Shown here piece after piece: positions 1 through 10,900 of a stretch of 52,872 nt of DNA; position 1 is the stretch's first letter, and each line of letters opens with the position of its first letter. Where the stretch lies: assembly GCA_027023405.1 (NCBI GenBank), contig JALVVN010000007.1:29335-82206 (forward strand). The letters run 5' to 3'. A program made the position numbers and the translations under genes. This DNA comes from Campylobacterales bacterium (GTDB lineage: Bacteria; Campylobacterota; Campylobacteria; Campylobacterales; QNZT01). The notes below the pieces were generated by a model. That model made no database searches, was not told the origin of the DNA, and saw only the letters and a list, made by a program, of their open reading frames with translations.

Positions 1-236
1 AGACGATAGAGCGGATCACCCTTTTTGACCCGCTGCCCCTCTTTGACATAGATCTTTTCGATGATTCCACCCTCAAGATGCTGAATTATTTTGGTTTGCG
101 AAGAGGGGATCACGCGCCCTTGACCGCGCACCATCTCATCCACTTCACTCACACTTGCCCAGACGATAAACGCCGTCACCATCGCCATGATCGGTACTGT
201 CACCAATCGATGATTCCAACCGCTCTCCTCTCTCAT
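1..236 (-). CDS. HlyD-family membrane fusion protein of a type I secretion system (partial, N-terminus only)
   Basis: This is the periplasmic adaptor linking the inner-membrane ABC transporter to the outer-membrane TolC channel. Only the first 78 or so codons are present; the gene runs off the left edge. The frame opens with ATG at 236-234, giving a short basic N-terminus, one hydrophobic segment (about residues 10-26, LVTVPIMAMVTAFIVWASV) and then the conserved stretch VIPSSQTKIIQHLEGGIIEK followed by IYVKEGQRVKKGDPLYR. That stretch is the hallmark of the HlyD/LapC/PrtE lipoyl-like half domain. The start codon overlaps the stop of the ABC transporter gene in an ATGA arrangement, so the two are very probably translated in coupling. 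It is the third gene of the TPR-GT, ABC, HlyD operon. Family assignment is secure; the substrate (the giant RTX protein) is inferred from position. Confidence 0.93.
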   Translation of the reverse strand, partial: MREESGWNHRLVTVPIMAMVTAFIVWASVSEVDEMVRGQGRVIPSSQTKIIQHLEGGIIEKIYVKEGQRVKKGDPLYR

Positions 237-2335
237 GAGAGACTCCCTTGCAGCATCGCCAACACCTTCTCTTTGGTGTCATCCGCCACAACCCGACCGT
301 TATTGAGGAGGATCACCCGATCTACCAGATCAAGCGCCGCGAAACGATGCGTGATCAAGATCAGCGTCTTATCCTCTAAACTTCGCCCAAGCTCTTTGAC
401 CAGTTGTCGCTCCAGTCCCACATCCAAGCCGGTTGTCGGCTCATCGAGGATCAACACCGGCGCATCACTCATCAAGGCTCTCGCCAGTGCCACAAGATGT
501 CGCTGTCCGACTGAGAGGTGCGATCCCCGCTCTCCTACCTCAAAATCCTCCGCACCACCGACCTTTTTAACTAGATCGATAAGACCGCTTCGCTCCAAGA
601 TCTCCCCCATTTTCGCTTTGGAGATCGCTTCGCCCAGCTCCAGATTCTCCTTGAGCGTACCGGAGAAGATATAGGGCTCTTGAGGCATCAGGGCGATATT
701 TTCACGAAGCTCCACCGGGTGAAGTGTCGCGATATTGTGATTATCAAGATAGATATTTCCACTTTGGGGCTTGATAATACCGGTGAGTAGCTTTTGGAGT
801 GTCGATTTTCCCGCGCCTGTCTGTCCGATGATCGCCACCCGCTCACCCGCCTTGATCGAAAAGCTCACATCGGAGATCGCCGGATATTTTGTATTGGGGT
901 AGGCAAACGAAACATTTTCAAACGCGACATCCCCTTTGACACGCCCTACACCCATCTCGATATGCTTCTGCGTCTCACTCGGCAGATGCCAGTAGTTGTT
1001 GAGCGAATCAAGTGCCTCTTTGATTTGCTTAAACCGAATCATCGAGCTAGAGAGTGCCATGATCGGCACCATCGCCCTCGCCGAAAGGATCGTAATGGCG
1101 ATCAACCCACCCACCGAAAGCGCCCCGCTGTGGATCACAAAGACACCCACCACCACGCTCACCAGTGACACCGATTGCAAAATGGTATAGGAGACAAAGG
1201 AGGTCGAAGCACTCATCATCTGCATCTTGCTGCTAATTTGATTGTAAAAATCGACCATTCGCCCCCACTTTGCCGATCGCTTGGGCAGGGCATTGGCAAG
1301 CTTGATCGCATCTTGACCGTGCAACTGCTCCACGAGATACGCCTGCTTGCTCTGCGATCCTTTAAAGTGCTCTTTGTGAAGGCGAGAGATCGGATACTGC
1401 ATCACAAAATTCACACCAAACAGAAGCGCCCCCGCCACAAGCGGAACCAACGCCATCACCGGAGAGATGATCGCAATCACCGCCGTCGCAATAAAGAAAA
1501 AGGGCAGATCTAAAAGCGCTACCGATTTGGTCGCAAAAAAGTCCTTGACCATCGCCAACTCTTTAAAGAGATTGATCTTCGTTCCCACCAAGTAGTGGTC
1601 GTGCTCACTCTGAATCGAAAGCGTCTTTTTAAAGAGCTCCTCCTCAAAGTAGTTCGCCAGCTTGTGCGTCACTCTCTCAAGCACCTTCATCCGTGCACTC
1701 TTGAGCACCACATCAAAGATGAGGATAAGCCCCACACCAAACGCCAACACCGCCAATGACTCGATGGCAAAGTTTGGGATCACACGATTATAGACATTCA
1801 TCGTAAAGAGTGGCAACGCCAAACCGAAAAGATTGATAAACATAGTCAATAGCCCAATCTCAATATAGCTCCTGTACTCCTTCTTGAGCGGTTCATAAAA
1901 CCACGATTTATCTTTTTTGTCTCCAATCTCAAGGTGCGCTATCTCTTTATCCGGCTTTATGACGAAGATCACCCGCTCAAAGCGTTTGAGTGAAGAGAGA
2001 GGCAGACTCTCGATCTTTGACTCTTTGGATCGGCGAATCTTTGCCATACTCCCCTCAATTCCCAATACCATCACCGCCTCTTTGGTATCCTCACGCAGTG
2101 CTATTACCGGAAATTGGTGTCTATCAAGCTTGGAGAGAGCTATCTTTTTCGATCGTGTTTTGAGACCCATCTCACGAGAGATCACCTTAATAGCACTCAC
2201 ATCCAACTTCTCAAGTGCCTTTGGAGACAAACGCGCAATCGTACTGCGATTCACCTCGCCAAAATGAAACGCCAAGATCGCCTCATACGCCTCTAATAGG
2301 CTCTGTGTCGCTATTTTACCAATCGGTGCTGTCAT
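233..2335 (-). CDS. Type I secretion ABC transporter, LapB/RtxB type with degenerate C39-like domain
   Basis: Inner-membrane ATPase/permease that energises one-step export of RTX proteins. The 700-residue protein has the usual three parts: an N-terminal C39-like domain (about 1-125), a membrane domain (about 155-440) and a nucleotide-binding domain (about 465-700). Visible motifs are Walker A GQTGAGKST (504-512), signature LSVGQ (607-611), Walker B VLILDEPT (E632) and the H-loop LITHRF. The C39 domain has no cysteine where a bacteriocin peptidase would need one, so it should bind substrate rather than cleave it, as in HlyB and LapB. ATGA overlaps join it to the genes on both sides. Its likely cargo is the giant RTX protein encoded 2.6 kb upstream. 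Confidence is high for the family and moderate for the cargo. Confidence 0.96.
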   Translation of the reverse strand: MTAPIGKIATQSLLEAYEAILAFHFGEVNRSTIARLSPKALEKLDVSAIKVISREMGLKTRSKKIALSKLDRHQFPVIALREDTKEAVMVLGIEGSMAKIRRSKESKIESLPLSSLKRFERVIFVIKPDKEIAHLEIGDKKDKSWFYEPLKKEYRSYIEIGLLTMFINLFGLALPLFTMNVYNRVIPNFAIESLAVLAFGVGLILIFDVVLKSARMKVLERVTHKLANYFEEELFKKTLSIQSEHDHYLVGTKINLFKELAMVKDFFATKSVALLDLPFFFIATAVIAIISPVMALVPLVAGALLFGVNFVMQYPISRLHKEHFKGSQSKQAYLVEQLHGQDAIKLANALPKRSAKWGRMVDFYNQISSKMQMMSASTSFVSYTILQSVSLVSVVVGVFVIHSGALSVGGLIAITILSARAMVPIMALSSSMIRFKQIKEALDSLNNYWHLPSETQKHIEMGVGRVKGDVAFENVSFAYPNTKYPAISDVSFSIKAGERVAIIGQTGAGKSTLQKLLTGIIKPQSGNIYLDNHNIATLHPVELRENIALMPQEPYIFSGTLKENLELGEAISKAKMGEILERSGLIDLVKKVGGAEDFEVGERGSHLSVGQRHLVALARALMSDAPVLILDEPTTGLDVGLERQLVKELGRSLEDKTLILITHRFAALDLVDRVILLNNGRVVADDTKEKVLAMLQGSLS

Positions 2336-3999
2336 CTCTTTTTCAACTCCTCAATCTCCCTCATTAACTTTTCAAAAGCGCTCTCCCAATCCCCCTGCTC
2401 TCTTTGGCGAATCATCTTTGTATTTGGATACCACGGCGTCTGCTCCTCATCCAAGCCCCAACGCCACTCGGCATCTCTTTGAAGCATCACAAAGCATCGT
2501 TTCCTCAGTGCCCCCGCCAAATGTGCCACGGAGGTATCGGAGGTGATGATGAGATCCATCTCCCGCATCGCCAAAGCACTCTGCTTGAAATCACTCAGTC
2601 GCGGTTCAAGATCGATGATATCCTTCTGCTTATAGGCTTTGATCTCCCCGCTGTCACCCACTTGAAAGGAGTAGAGTCTCAGCGATTTATCACACATCAA
2701 GGGCTCAAAATATTTGAGATCAAACACCCGCCCCTCATAACTCTCACTCGTCACACTCGCACGCCACGCGACACCGATCTTGAGTTTTTTTTTCGGCTTT
2801 TTGATAAAAAACTTATCTCTTTTACGAAGTGTAAGATAGGGGGCGGTCGGGATCATCTCAACGCTAGTTCCAAACAGATGCGCCAAACTCATCAATGGAA
2901 GCTGATAGTCAAACGACCCCACATCTTCACCTCTCACAATCACCGCATCAAAATAGTTCTGATCCGCAAAAAGCTCCCTCAACGCTTCACGCACCTCAAC
3001 CTTGATGGTGAGTTTGGGAAAGCGACTTTTAAGCTCTTTGGCAAATCGTGCAAACTGAATCATATCGCCATACCCCTGCTCCGACCAAAGCAGGAGCGTT
3101 TTCCCCTCTGTCGGCAGATCAAGACTAAAGCGCGGTTTGGAGACAATATCGCCTAAATTGTGCAAGATCGGTCGCATCTCCTCCTTTTTCAGACGCCACT
3201 CATACTCCCTAAACCCCGCCTCATACTCACCCAAAATCAGGTAAGTCGTCGCCAGATCAAAGTGGGCATTGATAAAGTTCGGATCGATTGCGATCGCCTT
3301 TTGAAGTGCCTCTTTCGCCTGCTCATACTGCGCTAAGTTTTTGTAAGTGATCCCGATATTGGCATGGTTGGAAGCGCTGTGAGGATCAAGCTCTAGCGCT
3401 TTGAGGTGCGCTTGGAGTGCGAGATCGTACGCTTTGGTTTTGTTGTAGATATTTCCTAGATTGCCGTATGCACCGCTATTGTTTGGATTCATCTCAATCG
3501 CGCGTTTGAGGTAGCCGATCCCCTCCGCATAACGCCCCGCACGGTGACACGCCGCACCGATATTGACATAGGTCGAGACAACACTCGGATCCTGCTTGAG
3601 TGAGAGTGCAAAAATCTCCACCGCCTCACGGTAGCGTTTTTGACGGTACATCACCGCACCGATATTGTTGTAGGCTTGAATAAAATCGGGATCGACTCTG
3701 ATCGCCTGCTTGTACACCTCCAAAGCACTATCGATCTTACCGATCCGTTCATAGATGATCCCTAGCTGATTATAGAGTATCGGATTCGTTTTTGCGATCG
3801 CTATCCCTCGTTTTAAGAGATCGATCGCTTGGGTAAAACGGTGCTCTTTGGAGTAGATCAGCGCCAAATTGGCTAATGCGTGCAAATGTGTATGATCTTC
3901 ATTTAAAATCTCACTATAGATCGCCTTTGCGACCACCAGATCGCCCTTTTTATGCGCCTCAAGCGCAACTTGAAAATGCTCAGACACTTCTATGGACAA
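2332..3999 (-). CDS. TPR-repeat protein with C-terminal GT9-like glycosyltransferase domain
   Basis: A 555-residue protein. The first half (about residues 5-280) is an unbroken run of roughly eight 34-residue TPR units, with signatures such as AYNNIGAVMYRQKRYREAVE and AYGNLGNIYNKTKAYDLALQ. The C-terminal half (about 300-550) resembles the heptosyltransferase-like domain that often follows TPRs in bacterial proteins, with LLLWSEQGYGDMIQFARFAK and a late ITSDTSVAHLAGAL motif. Such proteins often sit in type I secretion operons for large adhesins, but their substrate is generally untested. The start is a TTG with a strong AAGGAG six bases upstream; no better ATG exists. It is the first gene of the export operon and its stop overlaps the ABC transporter start (ATGA). 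Glycosylation of the adhesin or cell surface is an inference only. Confidence 0.85.
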   Translation of the reverse strand: MSIEVSEHFQVALEAHKKGDLVVAKAIYSEILNEDHTHLHALANLALIYSKEHRFTQAIDLLKRGIAIAKTNPILYNQLGIIYERIGKIDSALEVYKQAIRVDPDFIQAYNNIGAVMYRQKRYREAVEIFALSLKQDPSVVSTYVNIGAACHRAGRYAEGIGYLKRAIEMNPNNSGAYGNLGNIYNKTKAYDLALQAHLKALELDPHSASNHANIGITYKNLAQYEQAKEALQKAIAIDPNFINAHFDLATTYLILGEYEAGFREYEWRLKKEEMRPILHNLGDIVSKPRFSLDLPTEGKTLLLWSEQGYGDMIQFARFAKELKSRFPKLTIKVEVREALRELFADQNYFDAVIVRGEDVGSFDYQLPLMSLAHLFGTSVEMIPTAPYLTLRKRDKFFIKKPKKKLKIGVAWRASVTSESYEGRVFDLKYFEPLMCDKSLRLYSFQVGDSGEIKAYKQKDIIDLEPRLSDFKQSALAMREMDLIITSDTSVAHLAGALRKRCFVMLQRDAEWRWGLDEEQTPWYPNTKMIRQREQGDWESAFEKLMREIEELKKR

Positions 4000-4061
4000 T
4001 GAAAGCTCCTTCTGTTATCAAGGGTTCCTCTAATAACCCTAGATGCTCATAATACAAAAGA

Positions 4062-4077
4062 AGCAATATTTATGCCA
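4062..4077 (-). promoter_or_regulatory. Putative sigma-54 (RpoN) promoter for the type I secretion operon
   Basis: On the minus strand the sequence reads TGGCATA-AATA-TTGCT, which fits the TGGCAYR-N4-TTGCW consensus at every position and has the required GG-N10-GC geometry. Transcription should begin near 4050, giving a leader of about 50 nt before the TTG start at 3999. That leader contains a short hairpin (AGGGTT/AACCCT arms, 4021-4040). In Campylobacterota RpoN mainly drives flagellar genes, so this would tie adhesin export to the motility programme. No activator (enhancer-binding protein) is encoded in the window. Confidence 0.75.
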
Positions 4078-4092
4078 GTTTATCAAGTACTT

Positions 4093-4536
4093 TTAAATAC
4101 TAAAACTCTCTATCCTTTTTTTCATCGTTTCGGTATAGTTTGGTGTTTCAATCAAAAAGCGATAGATCTCAAGATACTTTTGCTCTTTGACTATCTCCAC
4201 CAAAATCTTTTTGTCAAACTTCATATAGTCATGTATCATGCTGTTTCGAAAGCCGATCGCCGAATTTAAAGCCTCAAATCTCTCATCATCAATTAATCCC
4301 ATCTCATACATAAAAAAAATAGCATCTTTGCTTCGTGAGGGTGTTATCGGACAGTTGTAGTGTTTGAGTATCTTTTTCGCTTTGCCTATGGCATTTTCGA
4401 TGAGTGTTTGCAGTGAACTCTTCGCCGCTCTAAACTCAATCTTGTTTAAAACTTCTCGAGATGACAACTCATCCAAGATTGCCTTCTCCTCATCAGCTAT
4501 CTCAACCGTTTTAGCCAAGTAGTCTTGAAACTTCAT
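4093..4536 (-). CDS. hepT: HepT-like HEPN toxin
   Basis: A 147-residue all-alpha protein with the HepT ribonuclease signature R-x4-H-x-Y, seen as RNSMIHDY (R97, H102, Y104). HepT is an RNase toxin of type VII toxin-antitoxin pairs; its partner MntA silences it by adding AMP to the tyrosine of this motif. ATG at 4536 is preferred because AGGGGA lies about five bases upstream; a GTG codon directly before it is less likely. The start lies inside the mntA reading frame (about 26 nt overlap), so the two are translationally coupled. The pair sits between the adhesin gene and its export operon. All motif residues are intact, so it should be functional. Confidence 0.88.
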   Translation of the reverse strand: MKFQDYLAKTVEIADEEKAILDELSSREVLNKIEFRAAKSSLQTLIENAIGKAKKILKHYNCPITPSRSKDAIFFMYEMGLIDDERFEALNSAIGFRNSMIHDYMKFDKKILVEIVKEQKYLEIYRFLIETPNYTETMKKRIESFSI

Positions 4537-4882
4537 CACTATCCCCTTTTAACACCACATACCCCTCTTTGATGCTATCAAGAATAATCTCATCAGCATT
4601 TGCCAAATCTACAATATCAATATCACAATCATCCAATCCAAGCAACGCACCGACGATATGATACGCCTTTGCCTTCACTCCCCACGGTTCATCGCCGGTT
4701 TTTTGCATTAACAGGGCAAAATCATAATCACTTTTACTATGCGCCTTATTGATAGCACGACTACCGAAAAGTAAGGCGATCGAGATAAAAGAGGCTCTCT
4801 CATTTTCGAAAGCCTCTTTTAGTTCATCGATATCTAGCTCTCTTGTTTTGCCGTAGATTCTATTTTTTTCAGTACTTAGCAT
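4511..4882 (-). CDS. mntA: MntA-like minimal nucleotidyltransferase antitoxin
   Basis: A 123-residue protein of the polymerase-beta-like minimal nucleotidyltransferase family. The catalytic signature GSR...DYD is present (G40, S41, D52, D54), with a third acidic site in CDIDIVDL near residue 90. In characterised pairs this enzyme transfers AMP to HepT and blocks its RNase activity. The ATG at 4882 has AAAGGA five bases upstream. The gene begins 44 bp after the stop of the giant RTX gene on the same strand and overlaps hepT. Placing the antitoxin before the toxin is one of the two orders found for this family. Assignment is firm; any effect on the neighbouring adhesin locus is unknown. Confidence 0.87.
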   Translation of the reverse strand: MLSTEKNRIYGKTRELDIDELKEAFENERASFISIALLFGSRAINKAHSKSDYDFALLMQKTGDEPWGVKAKAYHIVGALLGLDDCDIDIVDLANADEIILDSIKEGYVVLKGDSDEVSRLLG

Positions 4883-4926
4883 ATCAATCCTTTCGGATGA
4901 TCATTATATCACACCTCTCGATAGAA

Positions 4927-7900
4927 TCAGACTACATCCACGATCAGCTCCGTTCCGTCGCTAAAGGTATAGGTGGTATTATCAGTTACACTATCATGTA
5001 CGGTTGAACTGTCATCACTGCTATCTTGATCACTATCAGCTGTGACTTGAATATTCTCCGCCTGATCCGCATTGATTTTGAGCGTAATTTTATCATCACC
5101 GTTATCCCAATTTTTGATCATATCGGAGGTGATAATCAACTCCTTATCATCCGCTCCATCGATCGTAAGTCCCGTTAGATCGAGTGTATCGATGTTTGTT
5201 ACATTCTGCGCACCGTCAAAATCATTATCATCTGCTGTTACTGAACCCGTAAGCTTTGTTGTATTACTTCCGCCCTCTCCATCGATAGTACTCACATTAC
5301 TAAAATCCAGTACTACCGTATCATCACCATCACCTAGATTTATGGTATCATTTCCATCTGAAACATTGACAATATCTGCATTTGCAGATCCGGTAATGGT
5401 ATCATCAGAAGTTGTATCATTAATCGTTAATACCCCACTGATATTCACATTGCTAAGGTCACTATCGTGATCATCTGTAGAAACTGTCAAGTTACCGCTA
5501 CCGTTCACACTTGTTGTACCTAAGATTGAGTCATTCACACTCATCGCCCCACTCGATACGGTGAGCTGATCAACACCGGTAAGATTACCACTATAGGTTC
5601 CATCTCCAGACCAATCCACATTCAGCGTCGTCGCACTATCGATAGTGCTAAAGTCGGCATCTGTTTTAGCATCGAGATTTGTCACACTAATCGTTCCGCT
5701 TCCATCCATCGTTTGACCACTCACAATAGAGGCATCAGCCGTAAATGTTCCACTTGTAACATGTACGCTAGCACTACCTAAATTGCCTGTAAATGTCACA
5801 TCACCGTCACTCGTCGCATCTACACTTCCTCCGGAAATATTGCCTAGATTAGCGCTTGGCGTTCCATCGAGGTTACTGATAGAGACTGTACCGTTATTGG
5901 TGATACCTTGATCCGGTACCAGCGAAGCATCCATAGAGAGTGTTACACCGTTATCAACCGTGATGTTACCGGTATTTCCGAAACTTCCCGTAAAGGTTGA
6001 GTCGCCTGTGAACTCCACACTCTCATCGCTGGCACCCACAGTAATGAGACCTAAATCGTAATCGCTATCGCTATCGATTGTAACCTTGATTTTTCCATCC
6101 CCTTTAATGGAGCCTCCACTTTGCAACCCTTTTAGGATATCATCACTAATCGTGAGTTCACCACTTGTGATATCGATGCTCTTAAAGCTAGATAACGATC
6201 CGCTAAAGGTATTTGTCGCACTAAATTGCGCGATATTGGTGCCGGTTGTTTGGATATTTGCAAAATCACTACTCGAATCACTATCAACCACCACTGTAGT
6301 ACTACCCCCGCCGGTGATGTCGTGACCACTTGCGACATCATCACTCACCGTCAAGCGCTTAGAACTGTAAACTTGTATCTCATCCACACCGCTAAAAGTT
6401 CCCGTAAAATTACTATTAGCTCTAAACTCTAATCGCTCCGTCCCATCAAGACTCAGTGTTGAACCAAAATCTACTGCACTATCTCCAAAGATTTGCACCG
6501 TGATATCTCCGGCACCGCTTGCATTTTTAGTGCCTAAAATAGTATCTGTTACTGTCAGCTTCGCACCGCTGTTAATCTCGATATCATCGATACTGCCGAA
6601 TGATCCGCTACTCATCGTATGAGAAGCATTAAAGATCGCCTTATTATCTGAACCGGTTGTCGTAATATTGGATAGATCTACATTATCGTTATCGATCACT
6701 ACCTCAACACTTCCATCTCCACTGACACTCTTTGTATCAACCTGCGTATCATTAAAAGTTGCCGTTGCACCACTTGCAATCTCAAAAGACTCTACATTGC
6801 TTATCGTAATATCACTCAAATCCATACTGCTATTGACCACCACTTTATCCGTTCCGTCACCGCCGTCAATAGAGCTTGGTTTACTATCAAGTGTGATAGT
6901 ATCATCTCCACTACTACCGCTAATCGCATCACTTCCGCCGTCAACTGCGATCGTGTCACCTGCGCTACTTCCCGTGATGCTGTCATTGTCACTACCGTCA
7001 TTGATCGTCACACTACCGCTAAATCCACTCATATCGATACCACTAGCATCGAGTGTCGCACCGCCGTCGGCGATATTGAAGGTGACATTTCCACCGCCTG
7101 TAAATTTTAGATTGGAGAGATCTTGGTTGTTGATATTGTTGATGACGATATCCCCCGTCGTGTCAATTACAAGCGTTTTACCGTCAAGCTCTGAAGCGTC
7201 GATCGTAAAGTTTTTACCGCTTTGTATCTCCACTCTGTTTACGCCACCCAAATGATCACTACTTGCAAAGCTAAGGCTTGCGGCAACTACCATCACCAAT
7301 CCACCCGCAAGTGAAGCAGAAACATTGGCATAGTTGTTATTACCTGCACTTCCGGCATTGAACCGCACCGATCCGTTACCCACAAGCGAGAGGGTTTGGT
7401 TATGCAACTGGCTACTACTCATCGTCAAATTTTTATCGCTCTGAATCTTCTCGATACTTGTGAGCGTGATATTCTCCAGCGCCAAATCAGCTCCTACGAC
7501 GAGAGTATCGTTGCCGTTTCCGCCGTCGATCGTTCCCATATCACTATCGATAGTGATGATATTATCGGCGCTATTTCCGGTGATATCCATACTGTTTGCA
7601 CTGCCACTGACATTCACATTCAGTTTTGCCGATCCGTCAAGTACGACCGACTCAAAGTTACTAAGCTTACTGCTTAGATCAAGGGTCTCACCGTCTGTTG
7701 TCGAAGCAAAGTGTAGCGAATCATTTCCACCTAGTGCATCGATAGAACTAATATTGGTAGCCGTACTCGCCGAATCAATTGTCACACTATCATCATTACC
7801 ACTTAACTGATAATTCTCTATCGATTGAAGCGTATCAGTTGCAGAATCATTACTCACTGTTGAGGTGGCACCGTTCATCGTAACATTAAGTGCTGACTCA

Positions 7901-10900
7901 CCGTTATAGTCGATGCTATCATCTCCACTGTTACCGTCAAGTACCAAGCCACTTACTCCTCCGGTAAAGCTATCCCCGTTTTGTGAACCGATAATCGTCT
8001 CAAATCCGCTAAAACTATCATTGCCGTCACCGGTAGATGTTCCACCTTTTGCATCGATGCTCACACTATTGGATGCGCCGTTAAAGGTGAGTGTATCGTT
8101 TCCGTCGCCGGCTTGTAGGGTGTTACTCGCGCTACTTCCCTCGATCACATCATCTTGGTTTGTACCGATGATATTTTCGATCGCTACAAGCGTATCGCTT
8201 CCCTCACCGGTTGCATTACCTGATCTCAAATTGACACTCACACCGTTACCGCTCACACCGCTATAATCGACCACATCGGTACCGTCACCGCCATCAAGCC
8301 TATCATCACCCGCACCACCAAAGAGGGTATCATCACCCCCACCGGCATAAAAGCTGTTGTTTTGCGCATCACCTCTGAGTGTATCGGCATCGGAGGTAGC
8401 GATGATATTTTCGATATTTTTAATGGTATCGTTACCGTTATAGCTTAGTGATACTTCATTGGCACCATCGAGTGCAACATCGATAGCACTACCTGCGCTA
8501 CTTAGATCAATCGTATCACTACCGTCACCACCGTCCATCACATCATCACCCGCTTCAAGTACAAAGTGATCCGAACCGGCTCCGCCTATCAGCTCATCGT
8601 TACCATCAAGTCCGTAAAGTTCATCATCACCGCTATCACCCTTGATCGTATTCGCACCGCTTGTACCTGTTAAAGTATCATCATGCGTTGAACCGGTGAG
8701 ATTTTCTACATTTGTGATAGTATCTGTTCCGGCACCGCCTGTATCTTGCGCATCACTTTTTGAGAGATCGACCGTTACACTGCTACTTGCACCCAGATAC
8801 TGAACCGTATCCGCATCACTACCTCCGGTGATCACATCATCACCGTCACCACCCTCAAGGGTATTGGTACCGCTTGAGACGATCAGCGTGTCATTACCAC
8901 CCAAACCGTAAATGGTATCATTCCCATCACCGCCGACGATACTGTTTGCCAAATCATTGGCTAAAATGGTATCGTCACCGCTAGTAGCGATAATATTCTC
9001 AAAATTTTTCACGACACTTGTATCGTTATTGCTATTGACAATTGCACTATTTTTATCAAAATCGACTCTTACACCGCTAAGATCACTAAGATCCAGCGTA
9101 TCGATACCCCCTTCACCGTCGAGATAGTCTTGACCGCCGCCACCACGGATGCTATCATTACCACTACCTCCCATGATGGTATTATCCACACTATCACCGT
9201 AAAGGGTATCGTTGTGGCTTGAGCCTTGGATATTCTCTACATTGACAATACTCTCACTATTTCCAAAACCGTCATTGGTGACATTAGTATCAGTTTGACT
9301 AAAATCAACTGAAACATCCTCTGTTGCTAAGGAGTAGTTGATCCAATCCCCAGATGCGGCACTACTATCCTCGCTACCACCGTCAACGGTATCGACTCCA
9401 TCTTCAGAGAAGATCACATCATCACCGTTATCTCCATGTAGGGTATCGTCACCTGATCCACCGTAGAGGGTATCATCATTATCACCGGCTGAGATATAGT
9501 CATTTCCGGCATCACCGTAGAGGATGTCATCATTCTCTCCACCATAAAGTGAGTCCGTTCCGTCACCGCCGTGGATGGTATCGTCACCTTGAGCACCGTA
9601 GAGTCTATCATTTCCACCCATACCGTAGATCGTATCAGCACCTTCAGCACCATAGATATAGTTATCATTGCCATCTGCTACAATCGTATCGTTTGAGGAA
9701 CTAAGCGTAAAATTCTCTATATCAGCCGTACCGTCAGATTTTTGATAGATATAATCCGTTCGACCGCCCTCTGTTACCTGAAAAAAGGTGTATTTCCCAT
9801 CCGACAAAGAGTGAATATGTGCGATATCTAAATCGGTTGTCTCTTTGGTAAACCCTGCAAAATCGGAGAGAATGATCTTTACATTGCTAGAGTTTGAGTA
9901 CCAACGATAGTTTAACTGATCGACTCCATCACCACCGACAATCGTATCACTTCCTAAAGTAGCATCTACCACATCATTTCCGCTACCTAAATCATAAAGA
10001 TCATCACCTTTGTTACCATAGACGCGATCATTGCCACCTTCCATCACAAAAATATTATTATCCTCTGTTCCGTGAAGATACTCACTGCTATCATTTCCTA
10101 AAAAGTTTTCAAAGTTAGATGTATTTTTACTTGAATTGAGTACAAATCTATCTGAATAACTACCACCGATATTCACATCGCCGGTAGCCAACCAATCTCC
10201 GACACTCTCCCCGCCTTCACCGGCATCCATACTATCTACGCCGTCACTGAGGTAGATCGTATCATCTCCCCCAAGTCCTGCAATGGTATTATCTCCATCA
10301 TCACCTTTGATCGTATCACTATTTTTACTACCGATAATATTCTCTATCGCTGTTACCGCTGTCTCCGTATTGCCGTATCCATCATCTTTTATCTTCTCAT
10401 TTCCGGCGCTGTTATCGGCACCCAAATCGATAAAGACACCGTTTGTTACATCCGCCAAATCAAAGCTAATCGTATCGACATCATTTCCACCGTCATAGCT
10501 ATCAACCCCGGCACCGCCGTAGAGTGTATCGGAGCTGTCACCGCCGCTGAGGGTATCATTGCCGGCATCACCGTAGAGAGTATCGGCTCCCGTGCCGCCT
10601 TCTAAACTATCATCTCCACCATTTCCATGTAGCATATCATTACCGCCGTAACCGTAGATAGTATTCGTGTCATCATCACCACTTAATGTATCACCGTAGT
10701 TATCGCTACCGCCTATATCTTCGATATTTACAACATCTGTTTCCTTGTTACCGTAACCGTCGTCTTGTATCTTCTCATTTCCTGAACTATTGTCTCCATT
10801 GAGATTAACCACAACACTCTGAGTAGCATCCTTAAAATCTATCCTATCATTTGTACCGTCACCGCCGTCATAACTATCAACTCCATCTAATCCGGTTAGT

